Assembly: GCA_023393455.1 (NCBI GenBank)
Contig: JAEWLJ010000013.1
Coordinates: forward strand, 100,230-164,229
Reading direction: 5' to 3'
DNA length: 64,000 nt
Origin: Methanobacteriota archaeon
GTDB lineage: Archaea; Halobacteriota; Methanomicrobia; Methanomicrobiales; Methanoculleaceae
Shown here: positions 26,108 through 35,333 of the stretch, piece by piece
How the letters are laid out: each line of letters starts with the position of its first letter
How positions within the stretch are numbered: position 1 is the stretch's first letter
Notes under the pieces: generated by a model
What the model was told of the DNA's origin: nothing
Seen by the model: the letters and a program-made list of their open reading frames with translations, nothing else
Database searches by the model: none
Translations under genes and position numbers: made by a program

Positions 26108-28489
26108 GTGTTCGCATTTTTTTCAGACATGAAGGTCGGGACGAAGATCCTCGTCATCTGCTTATTTCTGGCGATCATCCCGACGCTTGTGCTCGGCATA
26201 GTGGCATATAGCAGTTCGAGCGGTGTGATCAACGATCAGATCGAGACGCTGCTCGAGACACAGGTGCACGATGCGCGGGGATGGACGAACGACGTCTACA
26301 AACTGACGCGCAATAAGGTGAACAGCGACCTCAACGTCCTCCGGGAGAACTTCTACGCGCGGGGCACCCCCGAGGTCATCGACGGGAAACTGACCCTGGT
26401 GGACGGGGAGAGCAACCCGTATGTCATCAACGACAACTTCGAGATCGTCGACCAGGTGCAGTCCCTGGTCGGTGGGGCGGCGACGGTATTCCAGGTCTAT
26501 GACGACAACGCCATCAGGGTCTCCACAAACGTCATCGGGACCGACGGCAGCCGGGCGGTCGGGACGGAGTTGACCCAGAACGTCTACGACGTCGTCGTGA
26601 ACCAGGGGGAGACCTACTACGGGAGCAGGGATCTCTTCGGCAAGCGTTACGTCACGGCGTACGAACCGATAAAGGACAGCCGCGGCAATATCGTCGGCGT
26701 TCTCTTCGTCGGGACGGAAGAGCAGGAGACGCTCGACGTCGTCAAATCAAGCCTCAAAGAGACGATCATCGGCCAGAACGGCTATATGTTCGTCGTCGAC
26801 AGCAACGGCCAGCTGCTCGTGCACCCGTCCCAGGAAGGGGAGAACGTAGCCGCCGAGGATTACATCCAGGAGATGATCGAGAATAAGGTCGGCACCATCC
26901 GCCACCAGGTCGATGGAACGGATATTATCGACGCCTACACCTACTTCGAACCGCTCGACTGGCACATCGTCTCGCGTGCCGAACTCTCCGACTTCACCGG
27001 GCCGATAGACACGATCAGAAACACCATCGTCATCGTCGTCCTCGCATCCATCGCCCTCGGCGTCGCCATCGCCATCCTCTTCGGCCGCTCGATCTCTGAA
27101 CCCCTGCAGCAGGTCGTGCTGATGCTCAATGAGCTCCGGAGCGGGCACCTCTCCGCCCGGCTCAACATCAAGCGGCAGGACGAGATCGGGGTCATGGCCG
27201 CGATGATGGACGAGTTTGCCGGCGACCTCCAGACGAACGTCGTCGGGAAGTTGAAGAGTATCGCCATCGGCGAGTACGTCAAGGAGTTCCCGGTCGCCGA
27301 CGAGGGCGACGAGATCCGCCCCGCGCTCGCGATGATGGTCCAGTCGCTCGACCACCTCCACAAAGAGACGCTCAAACTCACCGACGCCGCCCGGGCGGGC
27401 GACCTCTCCATCCGCGGCGATGAGAAGGCGTTCCGCGGCGGCTACCGGATGATCATCGCCGGGTTCAACAAGACCCTTGAGTCGATCACCGAACCGGTGA
27501 ACGAAGCGATGCGGCTTGCGCGATTCTACGCATCTGGTGACTTTACCGCCCGGTTCGACGAAAAGATCCCGGTCGCCGGCGAGTTCGTCGCCTATCGCGA
27601 TGCCCTCAACACCATCGGCATCGAACTCTCGCGGCTGATGAAACTGATCAGCGAGGAACTCTACGAGGGTGTCTCGGTCCTCTCGCTTGCTTCAAACGAG
27701 ATCCTGGCAGTCACGACCCAGCTCTCCACCGCCAGTTCCCAGACCGCCGCAACGGTGAACGAGACATCGGACTCGGTCGAGAGCGTCAGGAAGAAGACCG
27801 AACTGGTGAACCTGAAGACGAAAGGCGTCTCTGAGAAGGCGATACGGGCGCTCGACGTCTCCAAAGACGGCCAGAAGTCCGTGCGCGAGATCCTTGAAGG
27901 GATGAACCAGATCCAGCGGGAGATGGACATCGTCCGGATGAACGTCATCCGGCTCTCCGAGCAGAGCCAGGCCGTCGGCGAGATCATCGCGACCGTGACC
28001 GACATCTCCGAACAGTCGAACCTGCTCGCGGTGAACGCCTCCATCGAGGCTGCAAAGGCTGGAGAGTTTGGGAAAGGGTTTGCCGTCGTCGCGAACGAGA
28101 TCCATAACCTCGCCGAACAGTCGAAGAAAGCGACGTCGAACATCCGGGCCATCCTCACCGACATCCAGCAGGGGATCTCCTCGACCGCGGTCTCGACCGA
28201 GCAGGGGATACGGTCCGTCTCGGATGCGGTCCGGCTGACGAATAATGCCCAGGAGGCGATAGAGGTGCTCGCCCGGTCGATAGCAGACTCCTCGCAGGAG
28301 GTCATCGAGATCGCCTCCTCGATCCAGACCCAGGTCTCCGGGGTCGACCAGATCTCGCGCGCGATGGAGAACATCCGGGATGCGGCGCAGAAGAATCTCG
28401 AAACTACCCGTAAGGCGGAGAAGACCGCCGAGGACCTGCACGAGCTCGGTGCCCGCCTGAAGAGGATCACCCAGCAGTACCGGGTCTAG
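26108..28489 (+). CDS. Methyl-accepting chemotaxis protein with Cache domain and HAMP array
   Basis: A chemoreceptor of about 793 residues. It has a first membrane helix near residues 12-33, an extracellular Cache-type sensor (about 35-300), a second helix (TIVIVVLASIALGVAIAIL), a canonical HAMP (SEPLQQ onward), two further HAMP-like segments, and a cytoplasmic signalling hairpin with EQSNLLAVNASIEAAKAG and GFAVVANEI. The start is uncertain: GTG 26057, GTG 26108 or ATG 26129; 26108 fits the promoter and ribosome site best. The gene lies between double-CheW and hybrid CheA. Confidence 0.9.
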   Translation: MFAFFSDMKVGTKILVICLFLAIIPTLVLGIVAYSSSSGVINDQIETLLETQVHDARGWTNDVYKLTRNKVNSDLNVLRENFYARGTPEVIDGKLTLVDGESNPYVINDNFEIVDQVQSLVGGAATVFQVYDDNAIRVSTNVIGTDGSRAVGTELTQNVYDVVVNQGETYYGSRDLFGKRYVTAYEPIKDSRGNIVGVLFVGTEEQETLDVVKSSLKETIIGQNGYMFVVDSNGQLLVHPSQEGENVAAEDYIQEMIENKVGTIRHQVDGTDIIDAYTYFEPLDWHIVSRAELSDFTGPIDTIRNTIVIVVLASIALGVAIAILFGRSISEPLQQVVLMLNELRSGHLSARLNIKRQDEIGVMAAMMDEFAGDLQTNVVGKLKSIAIGEYVKEFPVADEGDEIRPALAMMVQSLDHLHKETLKLTDAARAGDLSIRGDEKAFRGGYRMIIAGFNKTLESITEPVNEAMRLARFYASGDFTARFDEKIPVAGEFVAYRDALNTIGIELSRLMKLISEELYEGVSVLSLASNEILAVTTQLSTASSQTAATVNETSDSVESVRKKTELVNLKTKGVSEKAIRALDVSKDGQKSVREILEGMNQIQREMDIVRMNVIRLSEQSQAVGEIIATVTDISEQSNLLAVNASIEAAKAGEFGKGFAVVANEIHNLAEQSKKATSNIRAILTDIQQGISSTAVSTEQGIRSVSDAVRLTNNAQEAIEVLARSIADSSQEVIEIASSIQTQVSGVDQISRAMENIRDAAQKNLETTRKAEKTAEDLHELGARLKRITQQYRV

Positions 28490-28500
28490 CACGACCTGCC

Positions 28501-30810
28501 ATGACCGGACCGGACGACGTATTTCGTGCCCGTCTCCTCGAAACGTTTCGCGAGGAGGCGGACGGGCACCTCGGAGAGATCACCGAGGGATTGATTGCGC
28601 TCGAGAAGGCCGGGCCGACGCCCGGACTGGTCGAGCAGATCTACCGGACGGTCCACAGCCTGAAAGGAGCGTCGCGGGCGGTCAACCTCCGGGAGATCGA
28701 ATCCATCTGCCAGAACATCGAAACCGTCTTCTCTCTTGTGAAGCGGAGCGAGTACTTCCCGGGAGCGGACGACTTCGACCTCTTCCACCGGGCAATCGCG
28801 GTCATAAAGAGTCTCCTCCGGGGAGAGCGGCCCGAGACCTCGCCGGCGGAGATCAACGCGGCGCTCCGGGCCATCCCTGGAGGAAAGGAGACGGCCCGGG
28901 GCATCCCTCAGAAGGAGAAGACCGCCGGCCCGGGTCCGGCCCCCGGGGGGAGTCACGCGCCCGAGACGCCGGGGCCCTACAACGGCGGCGAGCAGGGAGC
29001 AGACCGGGGCATGGTGCGGATCGCCGCCCACAAACTCGACCGGCTCACCGCCGGGGCCGACAGCCTCCTCACGACCCGGCTCTTCATCACGCAGAGGATA
29101 CGCGAGCTCGAGGAGATGCTGACCCGTTTCTCCCTCTGGCAATGGAACTACTCCCAGGCGTTCAACGACCTGCAGATGATCAGCAGGAGAGCCTTCGGGG
29201 AGGGAAGGGCAGCGATCCCTCACGACCTTGTCCTGCCGCTCCAGCGGGCGGTCGAGTTCCAGGAGTACAACCGCGAGTTCGTAGCCGGCCTCCAGCACGA
29301 CATCTCCATGCACCTGCGTTCGATGGAGATCAACAGGTCGACACTCGAGACGAGCACATCCGAGATCTCCGACCTCGTCCACGACGCCGCGCTGCTCCCG
29401 ACGTCAATCATGCTCGCTCCCTTCTCCGTCTTCGTGAGAGAGTTCTCCCGCACCTCGGGAAAATCCGTCGATCTCACGATCGAGGGGGGCGATATCGAGG
29501 TCGACCGGCGTATCCTCGATGCGTTGAAGGATCCCATCATGCACCTGATACGCAACAGCATCGATCACGGCATCGAGAGCCCTGAAGCCAGGAGAGAGCA
29601 GCAGAAACCGGTCATGGGCACCGTGCGGATCCGGGTCTTCCACCGGTCGGGGAGCAGGGTCGGCATCGAGGTGGCCGACGACGGCGTCGGGATCGACAGC
29701 AGCTCGATCCGGAGGACCGCCGTCGAGAACGCCGTGATCACGGAGGAGGAGGATAGAGCCCTCACGGACAGCGAGGCGATCTGGCTCATCTTCCGCTCGG
29801 GGATGACCACGAGCCGGGTCGTCACCGATCTCTCGGGGAGAGGGCTCGGGCTCGCGATCGTGGAGGACACCGTCTCCCGTCTCGGGGGAACGGTGACGGT
29901 CTCCTCGACCGTCGGCAGGGGAACGGCGATCACCCTGACCGTCCCGGTGAGGGTGGCCACCCTCCGCGGGCTGCTCGTTCGCTCTGATCGGCAGGCCTAC
30001 GTCCTCCCGATGCAGCAGGTGAAGCAGGTTCTCCGGGTTCGCCCGGACTCCCTGCCCATATCGAAGGGGCGACCGACGATCTACCTCGCAGGGGAGACGA
30101 TCGAGGTCATCCGGCTCACCGAGGCTCTCGGCATCTCCCCGTCCGGCCCCGCCAAGGAGGAGGACCGGCCAAAACCCCTCGTCATCATCGCATACGGGGC
30201 CGGGCAGATCGCGTGCCTGGTCGACGAGGTGATCCGGGTGCAGGAGATCGTCGTCCGGCCGCTCGGCAGCCAGCTCATCTCTGTCCGGAGGATCGACGGG
30301 GCCGTGACCCTCGGGGACGGACGCCTGGCGCTCGTCCTCGATCCACTTGAACTGATCCAGGACGCGATGCAGGCGGAGCGGTCGGTTCCTGCACCCACGC
30401 TCCCGCAGGCGGCGCTGCAGCGGGTCCTGGTCGTCGACGACTCGGTCACGTCACGCGCCCTCCTGCAGGCGATACTTGAGGGGGCCGGATATCAGGTGGA
30501 GACCGCTGTCGACGGGATCGACGCATTCGCAAGGCTTAAGCAGCATGAGTTCGATATGGTCGTTTCAGATGTTGATATGCCCCGAATGAACGGTTTTACG
30601 CTCACCGAGAAGATACGGGCCGGAGGCGGGCAGGTTGCCGCTACCCTGGTGATGCTGGTCACTTCGCTCGGTTCACCGGAAGACCGGGAGCGGGGAACGG
30701 CGGTCGGGGCGGACGCATATATCGTCAAGAAGAACTTCGAAGCGGAAGAGTTTCTCCGGATAGTCCAGCGCCTGCTGCGCCGCCGCGAGAACGAGAGAGA
30801 GGAGCGATGA
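28501..30810 (+). CDS. Hybrid CheA kinase with receiver domain
   Basis: A 769-residue CheA-type kinase. The N-terminal Hpt domain has histidine 52 in TVHSLKGA. No P2 domain is evident; a Pro/Gly-rich linker (about 125-170) leads to a long helical region replacing a standard P3. The ATPase domain has HLIRNSIDHGIE, ADDGVGID and GRGLGLAIV, followed by a CheW-like P5 domain. A C-terminal receiver (about 640-765) has its aspartate in VVSDVDMPRMNG. This layout suggests an internal phosphate sink or relay. It starts 11 bases after the receptor. Confidence 0.92.
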   Translation: MTGPDDVFRARLLETFREEADGHLGEITEGLIALEKAGPTPGLVEQIYRTVHSLKGASRAVNLREIESICQNIETVFSLVKRSEYFPGADDFDLFHRAIAVIKSLLRGERPETSPAEINAALRAIPGGKETARGIPQKEKTAGPGPAPGGSHAPETPGPYNGGEQGADRGMVRIAAHKLDRLTAGADSLLTTRLFITQRIRELEEMLTRFSLWQWNYSQAFNDLQMISRRAFGEGRAAIPHDLVLPLQRAVEFQEYNREFVAGLQHDISMHLRSMEINRSTLETSTSEISDLVHDAALLPTSIMLAPFSVFVREFSRTSGKSVDLTIEGGDIEVDRRILDALKDPIMHLIRNSIDHGIESPEARREQQKPVMGTVRIRVFHRSGSRVGIEVADDGVGIDSSSIRRTAVENAVITEEEDRALTDSEAIWLIFRSGMTTSRVVTDLSGRGLGLAIVEDTVSRLGGTVTVSSTVGRGTAITLTVPVRVATLRGLLVRSDRQAYVLPMQQVKQVLRVRPDSLPISKGRPTIYLAGETIEVIRLTEALGISPSGPAKEEDRPKPLVIIAYGAGQIACLVDEVIRVQEIVVRPLGSQLISVRRIDGAVTLGDGRLALVLDPLELIQDAMQAERSVPAPTLPQAALQRVLVVDDSVTSRALLQAILEGAGYQVETAVDGIDAFARLKQHEFDMVVSDVDMPRMNGFTLTEKIRAGGGQVAATLVMLVTSLGSPEDRERGTAVGADAYIVKKNFEAEEFLRIVQRLLRRRENEREER

Positions 30811-30811
30811 C

Positions 30812-32134
30812 ATGGAAGAGAAACAGAAAGGAAGAACGAAGATGAGCGTTCTGGTGGTAGAGGATAGCAGGACGCAGGCCGAGTTCATCCGTTACGTCCT
30901 CGAGACGGAAGGGTATGACGTCACCCTGGCAGCCGACGGCACTGAGGCGATACGACGGATGAAAGTCGATATGCCCGATATCGTCCTGACCGACATCATG
31001 ATGCCCGGGATGGACGGGTACGAACTCTGCCGCCGGATCAAGCAGCAGAACCCGGATACACCCGTCATCATGGTCACCAGCCTCTTCGATCCCGCCGACG
31101 TGCTGAAAGGGCTTGCATCGGGAGCGGACAACTTCATCGTGAAACCCGTCGACCCGGAGCACGTCCGCTCCCAGATCGAGGCCGTCATGCGGGTGCGGGA
31201 GATCCCCGAGCCCGAAGATTTACCCGCTGAACTGGAGATCCCCTTCGCCGGCAGCACCTATACCATCGCCGCAGGACGACTCAAGATCTTGAACACCCTT
31301 CTCTCGACGTATACCATCGCGGTGACGAAGAACACCGAACTCCAGGAGGCGCAGGAGCAGCTGCACTCCGTGAACGAACAACTCCAGGAGGCCGTAACGG
31401 ATCTCTCGCACAGCAACGAGAGCCTTGCCGCTGAGAACCAGGAACGGCGGCGCGTGGAGAAAGCGCTCGCGGACGCCAACCGAAAACTCCAGCTCATGGC
31501 GAGCATCACCCGCCACGACCTCCTAAACCAGCTCGCGGCGCTCTGGGGGTATCTGGATCTCGCCCAGGTACTGCGCGAGCGGGAACCGGAAAACGCGTGG
31601 CACCACGTCGATAGCGCTGCCGAGATGGTGAACCGGATCAACAACACCGTCCGGTTTACGGCCGAGTACCAGAAGGTGGGGTCGACGGCTCCGACCTGGC
31701 AGGAGATCAGGACGCTTGTGGAGCGGTCGAAGAACTACATCTCGACGGGTAAGATCACCCTTGAGAACGCCGTTCCGGCGGGGGTGGAGATCTTCGCCGA
31801 CCCGCTCATCGAGAAGGTCTTCTCAAACCTTATCGAGAACGCGCTGCGTTACGGGGAGACGATCACCACCATCACCTTCAGCCTCAAACAGGAGAGAGAG
31901 ACGTACACCCTCCTCTGCGAGGATGACGGGGCGGGGATTCCTTCCGACGAGAAGGAGAAGATCTTCACCTACGCGCATGGCATGAACACCGGGCTTGGCC
32001 TCTTCCTTGCACGGGAGATCCTGGCCATAACCGGGATCACCATCCGTGAGACGGGGACCCCGGGGAGCGGAGCACGATTCGAGATCCTCTGCCCGGCAGC
32101 GACGATCCGCGCTCCCGGCCGGCAAACCGAATGA
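30812..32134 (+). CDS. Receiver domain-histidine kinase hybrid
   Basis: A 440-residue protein. A receiver domain (about residues 11-130, phospho-aspartate 61 in LTDIMMPGMDG) is followed by a coiled coil (about 170-225), a dimerisation helix with the phospho-acceptor histidine 235 in TRHDLLNQL, and an ATPase domain (NLIENAL, EDDGAGIP, TGLGLFLAREIL). It begins one base after the hybrid CheA stop with GAGAGGAG upstream. It probably receives phosphate from CheA and passes the signal on through its kinase. Confidence 0.9.
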   Translation: MEEKQKGRTKMSVLVVEDSRTQAEFIRYVLETEGYDVTLAADGTEAIRRMKVDMPDIVLTDIMMPGMDGYELCRRIKQQNPDTPVIMVTSLFDPADVLKGLASGADNFIVKPVDPEHVRSQIEAVMRVREIPEPEDLPAELEIPFAGSTYTIAAGRLKILNTLLSTYTIAVTKNTELQEAQEQLHSVNEQLQEAVTDLSHSNESLAAENQERRRVEKALADANRKLQLMASITRHDLLNQLAALWGYLDLAQVLREREPENAWHHVDSAAEMVNRINNTVRFTAEYQKVGSTAPTWQEIRTLVERSKNYISTGKITLENAVPAGVEIFADPLIEKVFSNLIENALRYGETITTITFSLKQERETYTLLCEDDGAGIPSDEKEKIFTYAHGMNTGLGLFLAREILAITGITIRETGTPGSGARFEILCPAATIRAPGRQTE

Positions 32135-32162
32135 CCGAGAACGATAACCGCAGGTTCCCCTT

Positions 32163-33569
32163 ATGAAGATCACCGACATCCTGACCACGTTCGTCGCTGA
32201 TGCGCGCAACCGCGCCGCGCTCATCGCCGGGCTGGCCGCACTGACCCTCGGCGGGAACCTGCTCGCCATGGTCATCGGCACACCGGAGGGCCTCCTTCCC
32301 CTTCCCACCCTCCCGCTCACCATCCCGATCATCCTCGCGAGTTACTGGTACCCGCGGCGGGGCATCCTCTTCTCCGTCTGCTTCGGAGCGGTCTACGCCG
32401 TCACGACCTACTTCCTCTCCCCGCCGGACCCGCTGCTTGTGTACACCATCCTCCTGCGCGCGATCCTCCTCGTTCTCATCGGCGGCGTGGTCGCGTTCCT
32501 TGCAGCGAAACTCCGTGAGTCGGAGCAGCAGATGAACCAGATCATCGAGTTCCTGCCCGACGCGACCTTCGCCATCGACCGCGAGGGAAGAGTCATCGCC
32601 TGGAACCGCGCGATCGAGGAGATGACCGGGGTGAAGAAAGAGGCCATGCTCGGCCAGGGGAACCATGAGTACGCCGTGCCCTTCTACGGTGAGGCACGGC
32701 CGGTGCTTGCAGACCTTATCCTCCACGGCGATCCCGAGACCGGGTACCCGTCGGTCAGGAAGGACGGCGACGTCCTCGTCGCGGAGGTCTACACCCCTCT
32801 TCTCAGGGGCGGGCGAGGGGCGCACATCAGGTTTGCGGCGACCGCGCTCCTCGACCGGCAGGGAAAGGTCACGGGGGCCATCGAGTCCATCCGGGACGTC
32901 AGCGACGAGGTGATGACAGAGGCCGCGCTGCAGAACGCCGGCCGCCAGTTGAGCACCCTCACGGGAATCCTGCGCACCGACCTCGCGAACCGGCTCGCGG
33001 TCCTGTACGGGCATCTCTCGCTGGGCGTGATGAAGTTCGACGATCCCGCGGTACTCTCCTTCATCGACGACCTGAACAACGCCGCAAACGGGATCCGCCG
33101 ACAGATCGAGATCTCCCGCGAGTTCCGCGACATCGGGACGTCGCCGCCAGCGTGGATCCCGGTGCAGCAGGCCGTCAGAAAGGCGGCCGGCGGCCTCTCT
33201 TTCGGGGGCGTCTCACTCGATGCGTGGACGGAACGCCTCGAGATCTTCGCCGACCCCCATCTCGCGACGGTCTTCACCCATCTCTTCGAGAACTCGCTCG
33301 CTCCGGCGACGAAGGCGGGCAAGATCGTCGTCACCTACCACCTGCGCCCGGAGGGGTGTGCCATCATCGTCGAGGACGACGGGACCGGCATTCCGGACGC
33401 GGAGAAGGAAGGACTTTTTGCGCAGAAGACGGAGAGTTACGGGCACGGGCTCTTCCTCGCCCACGAGATACTGGCCATCACCGGGATCGCGATCCGCGAG
33501 ACCGGAACGTTCGGGACGGGAGCGAGGTTCGAGATCCTGGTGCCGTCCGAGGGATACCGGGTGGTGTGA
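32163..33569 (+). CDS. Membrane PAS histidine kinase-like protein lacking the acceptor histidine
   Basis: A 468-residue protein with about three or four N-terminal membrane helices (residues 15-115), a PAS domain (about 120-245, IEFLPDATFAIDREGRVIAWN), a dimerisation helix and an ATPase domain (EDDGTGIPD, HGLFLAHEILAI). In the dimerisation helix the expected histidine is threonine 272 (LRTDLANRL, against TRHDLLNQL in the upstream kinase). The ATP site looks intact. The C-terminal half is closely similar to the upstream gene, so the two arose by duplication. It may act as a pseudokinase or partner. Confidence 0.87.
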   Translation: MKITDILTTFVADARNRAALIAGLAALTLGGNLLAMVIGTPEGLLPLPTLPLTIPIILASYWYPRRGILFSVCFGAVYAVTTYFLSPPDPLLVYTILLRAILLVLIGGVVAFLAAKLRESEQQMNQIIEFLPDATFAIDREGRVIAWNRAIEEMTGVKKEAMLGQGNHEYAVPFYGEARPVLADLILHGDPETGYPSVRKDGDVLVAEVYTPLLRGGRGAHIRFAATALLDRQGKVTGAIESIRDVSDEVMTEAALQNAGRQLSTLTGILRTDLANRLAVLYGHLSLGVMKFDDPAVLSFIDDLNNAANGIRRQIEISREFRDIGTSPPAWIPVQQAVRKAAGGLSFGGVSLDAWTERLEIFADPHLATVFTHLFENSLAPATKAGKIVVTYHLRPEGCAIIVEDDGTGIPDAEKEGLFAQKTESYGHGLFLAHEILAITGIAIRETGTFGTGARFEILVPSEGYRVV

Positions 33570-33579
33570 GGTGATCGGG

Positions 33580-34059
33580 ATGACAACGGCTGTAATTACA
33601 GGAAACGGGACGGCGACATCAGGAGTCCGGCCGGAGGTTCGTGAACTGACGAGCGCGGAGTTCTCCGCTGCAGACGAGGTCTGGCGCGATTACCACGGCA
33701 CAACCGGCGATCCCGCGCGGGACCGGATCTTCGCGGTCTTCCTTGCAGGAGAGATCGTCTCTCTCGCCCGGTGCAGGAGGCATCCTGACGGCCTGGAGGT
33801 CGACGGCGTCTTCACGCCCGATGCCTCCCGCAAAAAGGGGTATGCCCGTGCGACGGTGACCGCCCTGGTCACGGCCTGCCACAACGACGACCTCTACATG
33901 TACGCGGTCGAGAGCCTCGCCGGGTTTTACGCGGGGTTCGGGTTCGTATCGATACCTGAACGCGACCTCCCGCCCGGTATCCGGGAACGCTACACCTGGG
34001 CGGCGGGGAACATGGAAGGGGCCGAGGTCCGGCCGATGTTCAGGAGAGCCGGGTTGTAG
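33580..34059 (+). CDS. GNAT-family N-acetyltransferase
   Basis: A 159-residue protein with the GNAT pattern: VFLAGEIVSLARCR (strand 3), GVFTPDASRKKGYARATVTAL (strand 4 and the acetyl-CoA loop, here R-K-K-G-Y-A), and FYAGFGFVSIPE (strand 5 and helix 4). The ATG at 33580 has GAGGTGA upstream. It follows the kinase gene by ten bases and is probably the last gene of the signalling operon. The substrate is unknown. Confidence 0.82.
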   Translation: MTTAVITGNGTATSGVRPEVRELTSAEFSAADEVWRDYHGTTGDPARDRIFAVFLAGEIVSLARCRRHPDGLEVDGVFTPDASRKKGYARATVTALVTACHNDDLYMYAVESLAGFYAGFGFVSIPERDLPPGIRERYTWAAGNMEGAEVRPMFRRAGL

Positions 34060-34066
34060 TCCGGCC

Positions 34067-34303
34067 TCACGCTCCGCCGCCGCGCTCCTCGAAGTAACGT
34101 AGCGCCTCGGGGACCTGCTCCCTGATCATCCGCAGGAAGTAGTTCGTGAGGTCGGGATCGGCCACCAGGAACGAGTGCTGCATCGCCCGTTCGGTCTCGC
34201 TGGTGAGGCCTCCCCCCCGGTCTATCTCTGCCTTGATCTCGTGGACGGCGTTATCGACCTCCTCTTCAGTCTCCCACTTCAGTACCGATATCGTTCTTGC
34301 CAT
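34067..34303 (-). CDS. Conserved small acidic protein, unknown
   Basis: A 78-residue protein, MARTISVLKWETEEEVDNAV onward, mostly helical and acidic, with no membrane segment or cysteine pair. GAGGTGAAG precedes the ATG at good spacing, which supports a real gene. It is convergent with the GNAT gene, eight bases apart. No family recognised. Confidence 0.65.
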   Translation of the reverse strand: MARTISVLKWETEEEVDNAVHEIKAEIDRGGGLTSETERAMQHSFLVADPDLTNYFLRMIREQVPEALRYFEERGGGA

Positions 34304-34378
34304 TGCTCTTCACCTCACGGTCCTGCCGTATGGGGAGGGGTTCTATTTCAGGTTAACCCTCGCTGGATTGAAAAAAGG

Positions 34379-34906
34379 TCAGACTTCCCCCTGATCGAGG
34401 GGCATCTTTTCGGCTTTCTCGCTGACGAGCGCGCTGTTCCCGGCGGGGTCATCGAGGATGACCATGAACGGGAAGGCCACCTCCCGTGCGGCGGCGATCG
34501 TCTCCGCCACCTTGAGTGCGGCCGCCCGTTCGTCTTCGTTCTCGGGGTTCGCGAGGATCGTCTCCAACGCCTGCTCGAAGCGGTAGAGGACTCCTTCGAT
34601 GTTGGTGACGAACCCCTCGCAGGCGGTGCCGGGTTCGACCCGAAGACCGAGTTCCGGGATCTCGATCGTCCCCGTCGTGCTCCGCGCAACCCGGATAGCG
34701 AGATCGCCGGGCTCCTCCACCCGCACCGTCCATCGGACGGGGGCGCCCTCCCCGAGGATGATGGTGTCGGTGTGCCGGTAGCCGCAGGCTTCGCAGGCGA
34801 TTGCCACGAGCAGGAGGTCAGGGAAGTGGGGGATCTCAAGATGGTGATGGACGATCCGGATCTCGTTCCCGCAGGCGGGGCAGGTTCCCGGATGGGACTC
34901 CTGCAC
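34379..34906 (-). CDS. ZPR1 zinc-finger domain protein
   Basis: A 175-residue single-domain ZPR1 protein. It has a zinc finger with CPACG and CEACG pairs (about residues 9-42) and the beta-rich body containing GTIEIPELGLRVEPG and EGFVTNIEGVL. Eukaryotic ZPR1 is a chaperone of elongation factor eEF1A; archaeal versions carry one domain. The GTG start overlaps the sepF stop by one base (TAGTG), so the two are co-translated. Whether it works on aEF1A here is inference. Confidence 0.85.
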   Translation of the reverse strand: MQESHPGTCPACGNEIRIVHHHLEIPHFPDLLLVAIACEACGYRHTDTIILGEGAPVRWTVRVEEPGDLAIRVARSTTGTIEIPELGLRVEPGTACEGFVTNIEGVLYRFEQALETILANPENEDERAAALKVAETIAAAREVAFPFMVILDDPAGNSALVSEKAEKMPLDQGEV

Positions 34907-35283
34907 TAGAAGCCTCCGCCGATCTTCTCGCGGGAGACCTTGACGGACATCGGCGTGATGACAACGTACTTCTGCTCGCCGAGGCCGACGATGTCGCCGT
35001 TCACGTCCTTTGCCACGTCGCGAAGATCTTTTAGGACCCGCTCGAACGTCACCTTGTCCATCTTCAGTCGCCCGATGTCGACGATGACGATGTTACCGTT
35101 GTAGACTTCGTCTTTGACACGGGGTGTATCTTTGAGATCGGCGATGGTGGCGATCTTGATGTACATGGATGCCGGCTCTTCGTTGCCCGATCCCTCATAC
35201 GAGGCGAGATCGAGCTCCATGTAGTCCTCTTCGTTCCGGGCGGGACTTTTGCCGAGGATGCTGTCAAAGAGTTTTTTAACCAT
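34906..35283 (-). CDS. sepF: Cell division protein SepF (archaeal)
   Basis: Archaeal SepF anchors FtsZ filaments to the membrane. The 125-residue protein has an N-terminal amphipathic helix (MVKKLFDSILGK), an acidic linker, and a C-terminal domain with GNIVIVDIGRL and ERVLKDLRDVAKDVNGDI. A TATA box at 35304-35313 lies 21-30 bases upstream, giving a very short leader. It is the first gene of a two-gene unit with the ZPR1-type protein. Confidence 0.88.
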   Translation of the reverse strand: MVKKLFDSILGKSPARNEEDYMELDLASYEGSGNEEPASMYIKIATIADLKDTPRVKDEVYNGNIVIVDIGRLKMDKVTFERVLKDLRDVAKDVNGDIVGLGEQKYVVITPMSVKVSREKIGGGF

Positions 35284-35303
35284 AGAAAAAATGAGGAATG
35301 AAT

Positions 35304-35313
35304 TTTATTTAAT
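35304..35313 (-). promoter_or_regulatory. TATA box of sepF
   Basis: TTAAATAAAA on the minus strand, centred about 25 bases before the sepF ATG, fits an archaeal core promoter with a leaderless or short-leader transcript. Confidence 0.5.
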
Positions 35314-35333
35314 GGTATCTATTATTTTCTTCG

